From NCBI RefSeq assembly GCF_036116635.1, contig NZ_CP107995.1, forward strand, positions 7,688,001 through 7,752,000: a stretch of 64,000 nucleotides of DNA. The letters are read 5' to 3'. Below are positions 62,687-64,000 of the stretch, piece after piece. Position 1 is the stretch's first letter, and every line of letters begins with the position of its first letter. The position numbers and the translations under genes were made by a program. This stretch comes from Amycolatopsis sp. NBC_00345. Its GTDB lineage: Bacteria > Actinomycetota > Actinomycetes > Mycobacteriales > Pseudonocardiaceae. A model generated the notes under the pieces. The model did no database searches and was not told the origin of the DNA. It saw nothing but the letters and a program-made list of their open reading frames with translations.

Positions 62687-63430
62687 ATGTCAGCCCTTCA
62701 GGCTTACGTCCGCACGACCGCGCCCCGCGGCCGTGAAACCGAACGCATCGGCCCGTTCCTCGCCACCTTCGCGCGGGACACCGACCACCCGATGCTCAAC
62801 TACGCGATCCCCGACGACGGCGCCACGGCGTCGGCCGCCGAGATCGCGGAACTGACCGCGGCCTACCACCGCCGTGGCCTGCTGCCGCGGCTCGAGTTCT
62901 TCACCGAGGCCGCCCCGGACCTGGAAGAACTCCTGGTCGCACGGGGTTACGCGCTGGAACGGCGCATCCCGCTCATGACGTGCGTCCCCGAGGACTTCCT
63001 CGACCGCCCAGCGCCCGTCGGCATCGGGCTGCGGGCTCCGCTGACCGAGGCCGACGTGCGCGGCTTGCGTTCGGCGCAGAACGTGGCCTACGGGGAGTCC
63101 CCGGACGTGTCCGACGCCGAGGTGGCCAGCACGAGTGCGTTCGGCGAGCGGGCTGTGCTCGTCGAAGACACGGCCACTGGCGAGATCATCGGTGGCGGCG
63201 TGGCGCTGGAAGTCGTCGACGGCACCGCCGAGATCGCGGGCATCGCCGTCGCCGCCGCTTACCGGCACCGCGGCATCGCTTCGGCCATCGCGGCGCACCT
63301 CACGCGGTTGGTACACGAACAAGGCGCGCACACGGCCTTCCTCACCCCCGGGGACGAGGGCATCGCCACGGTGTACCGCCGCGTCGGCTACCGGCCCGCG
63401 GGCGAGTGCGTGCACCTCTCGCTGAGCTAG
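62687..63430 (+). CDS. GNAT family N-acetyltransferase
   Basis: 247 residues from ATG 62687. Two GNAT-like halves; the second has the acetyl-CoA site IAGIAVAAAYRHRGIASAIAAHL and ends TVYRRVGYRPAGECVHLSL. Acceptor unknown. The ribosome site is weak (AGGG, 12 bases upstream), so the start is less certain. The gene ends against a family A palindrome. Confidence 0.85.
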   Translation: MSALQAYVRTTAPRGRETERIGPFLATFARDTDHPMLNYAIPDDGATASAAEIAELTAAYHRRGLLPRLEFFTEAAPDLEELLVARGYALERRIPLMTCVPEDFLDRPAPVGIGLRAPLTEADVRGLRSAQNVAYGESPDVSDAEVASTSAFGERAVLVEDTATGEIIGGGVALEVVDGTAEIAGIAVAAAYRHRGIASAIAAHLTRLVHEQGAHTAFLTPGDEGIATVYRRVGYRPAGECVHLSLS

Positions 63431-63474
63431 TCGTGAGTGTTTATGACGGTTAGAACCGTCATAAACACTCACGA
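63431..63474. repeat. Dispersed palindrome, family A, copy 3
   Basis: Perfect arms TCGTGAGTGTTTATGACGGT and its complement, between the convergent GNAT and arfB genes, where it probably also stops transcription from both sides. Confidence 0.9.
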
Positions 63475-63478
63475 GCAG

Positions 63479-63907
63479 TCAGTCGTCGAAGCGGCCGCCG
63501 CGGCCGCGTTTCACGTCGCCACGGCGTTTCTTCGCGGCCAGGCGGCGTTCCTTCGAGCCCCGGGAGGGCTTGGTGGGACGCCGTTTGGCCGGCGGCGGCG
63601 CGGAGGCCGCCAGCAGCGCCGCGGCCAGCCGCTCGCGCGCCGCGTCCCGGTTCATCAGCTGGGAGCGGTGCTCGCTGGCGGCGATGGTCAGCACGCCGTC
63701 GACCAGCCGCCCCGAAAGCCGCGCCAGGATGCGCTCCTTGAGCACCGGCGGGATCACCGCCGAGCCGGCCACGTCGAACGACAGCTCGACCCGCGAGTCC
63801 GTGGTGTTCACGCCCTGCCCGCCCGGTCCGGACGACCGGGAGAAGCGCTCGCTCAGCTCGGCCCCGGGTACCACGAACCGGGAGCCGATCACCACGTCCT
63901 CTGCCAC
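63479..63907 (-). CDS. arfB: Ribosome-rescue hydrolase ArfB
   Basis: 142 residues from GTG 63907; CAGACT six bases upstream may be a leaderless -10. Release-factor domain with SSGPGGQGVN (GGQ peptidyl-tRNA hydrolysis motif) and a basic C-terminal tail (KERRLAAKKRRGDVKRG) that enters the empty mRNA channel of stalled ribosomes. Length matches ArfB/YaeJ. Confidence 0.93.
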   Translation of the reverse strand: MAEDVVIGSRFVVPGAELSERFSRSSGPGGQGVNTTDSRVELSFDVAGSAVIPPVLKERILARLSGRLVDGVLTIAASEHRSQLMNRDAARERLAAALLAASAPPPAKRRPTKPSRGSKERRLAAKKRRGDVKRGRGGRFDD

Positions 63908-63941
63908 CCGTCCAGTCTGACAGGAGGCGGCAACCGCGTTT

Positions 63942-64000
63942 CTAAAAGCGCGGGTGGTCCCCCGACAGCACGGCGCGCGGGCCGTCCGGGTCCTCCGCCG
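63942..64000 (-). CDS. 3' end of an unidentified gene
   Basis: Minus-strand frame entering from the right edge: AEDPDGPRAVLSGDHPRF, then TAG. Ends 34 nt before arfB. Too short to name. Confidence 0.4.
   Translation of the reverse strand, partial: AEDPDGPRAVLSGDHPRF

Noticed and set aside
1..64000. tRNA, rRNA, insertion sequences or phage genes
   Set aside because: None recognised on either strand; gaps are short and no transposase or integrase is encoded.

Overview
The window is GC-rich chromosomal DNA of a filamentous actinomycete. A Pseudonocardiaceae member, Amycolatopsis-like, is my best guess. The reasons are the type VII secretion (T7SS/ESX) genes, mycothiol synthase, an RsiG homologue, many leaderless GTG/ATG starts behind TANNNT -10 boxes, dispersed intergenic palindromes, and a gene order from about 32 to 54 kb that closely follows the Mycobacterium tuberculosis Rv0810c-Rv0822c block. 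The genus call is inference.

Layout. (1) 1-28,500, minus strand: one long T7SS locus. In transcription order it has two WXG100 proteins, a proline-led WXG-like protein, a 1,270-residue PPE-like repeat protein, EccC, EccD, an EccB reduced to its membrane anchor, a 1,086-residue protein with a degenerate ADP-ribosyltransferase-like C-terminus, a beta-helix/EccA-like AAA fusion, a YbaB-like protein, another WXG-like protein, and a multidomain effector/toxin of more than 3,181 residues that runs off the window. I see no MycP, no EccE and no full-length EccB. (2) 28.5-31.2 kb: alpha/beta hydrolase, idi, a GGDEF protein. (3) 31.4-39.9 kb: an LCP cell-wall ligase with a very long disordered N-terminus, phoU, and convergent pstSCAB, with PHO boxes before phoU and pstS. 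(4) 40-45.4 kb: mshD, glnR, lmeA, thiX, then a leaderless Cys-rich leader peptide, a DUF4395 protein, cysA2 and sseC (sulfur metabolism). (5) 45.4-54.6 kb: an MFS exporter behind a perfect SoxR-type box, a 32-residue membrane peptide, nitrobindin, 5-oxoprolinase pxpB/pxpC, a ParB-like protein, aminotransferase class IV, ygfZ, rsiG, an L-asparaginase II family protein, an unknown, and a DUF3073 protein. (6) 54.7-60.7 kb: 3-hydroxyacyl-CoA dehydrogenase, a hydrolase remnant, and a cobalamin-riboswitch-controlled ECF transporter operon (surface protein, EcfT, fused EcfA, a repeat ORF, S component). (7) 60.7-64 kb: Gfo/Idh/MocA oxidoreductase, VanZ-like, GNAT, arfB, and the 3' end of one more gene.

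How the parts work together. The T7SS locus supplies an ATPase (EccC), a channel protein (EccD), chaperone-like AAA and YbaB proteins, and several WXG/PPE-like substrates leading to one giant presumed effector. The Pst/PhoU, GlnR, cysteine-leader, cobalamin-riboswitch and SoxR-box signals make the middle of the window a dense set of nutrient and stress responses. The two least explained items are the architecture of the T7SS locus and a 19-unit, frame-preserving palindromic repeat ORF fitted by ATGA overlaps between the ATPase and S-component genes of the cobalamin transporter.
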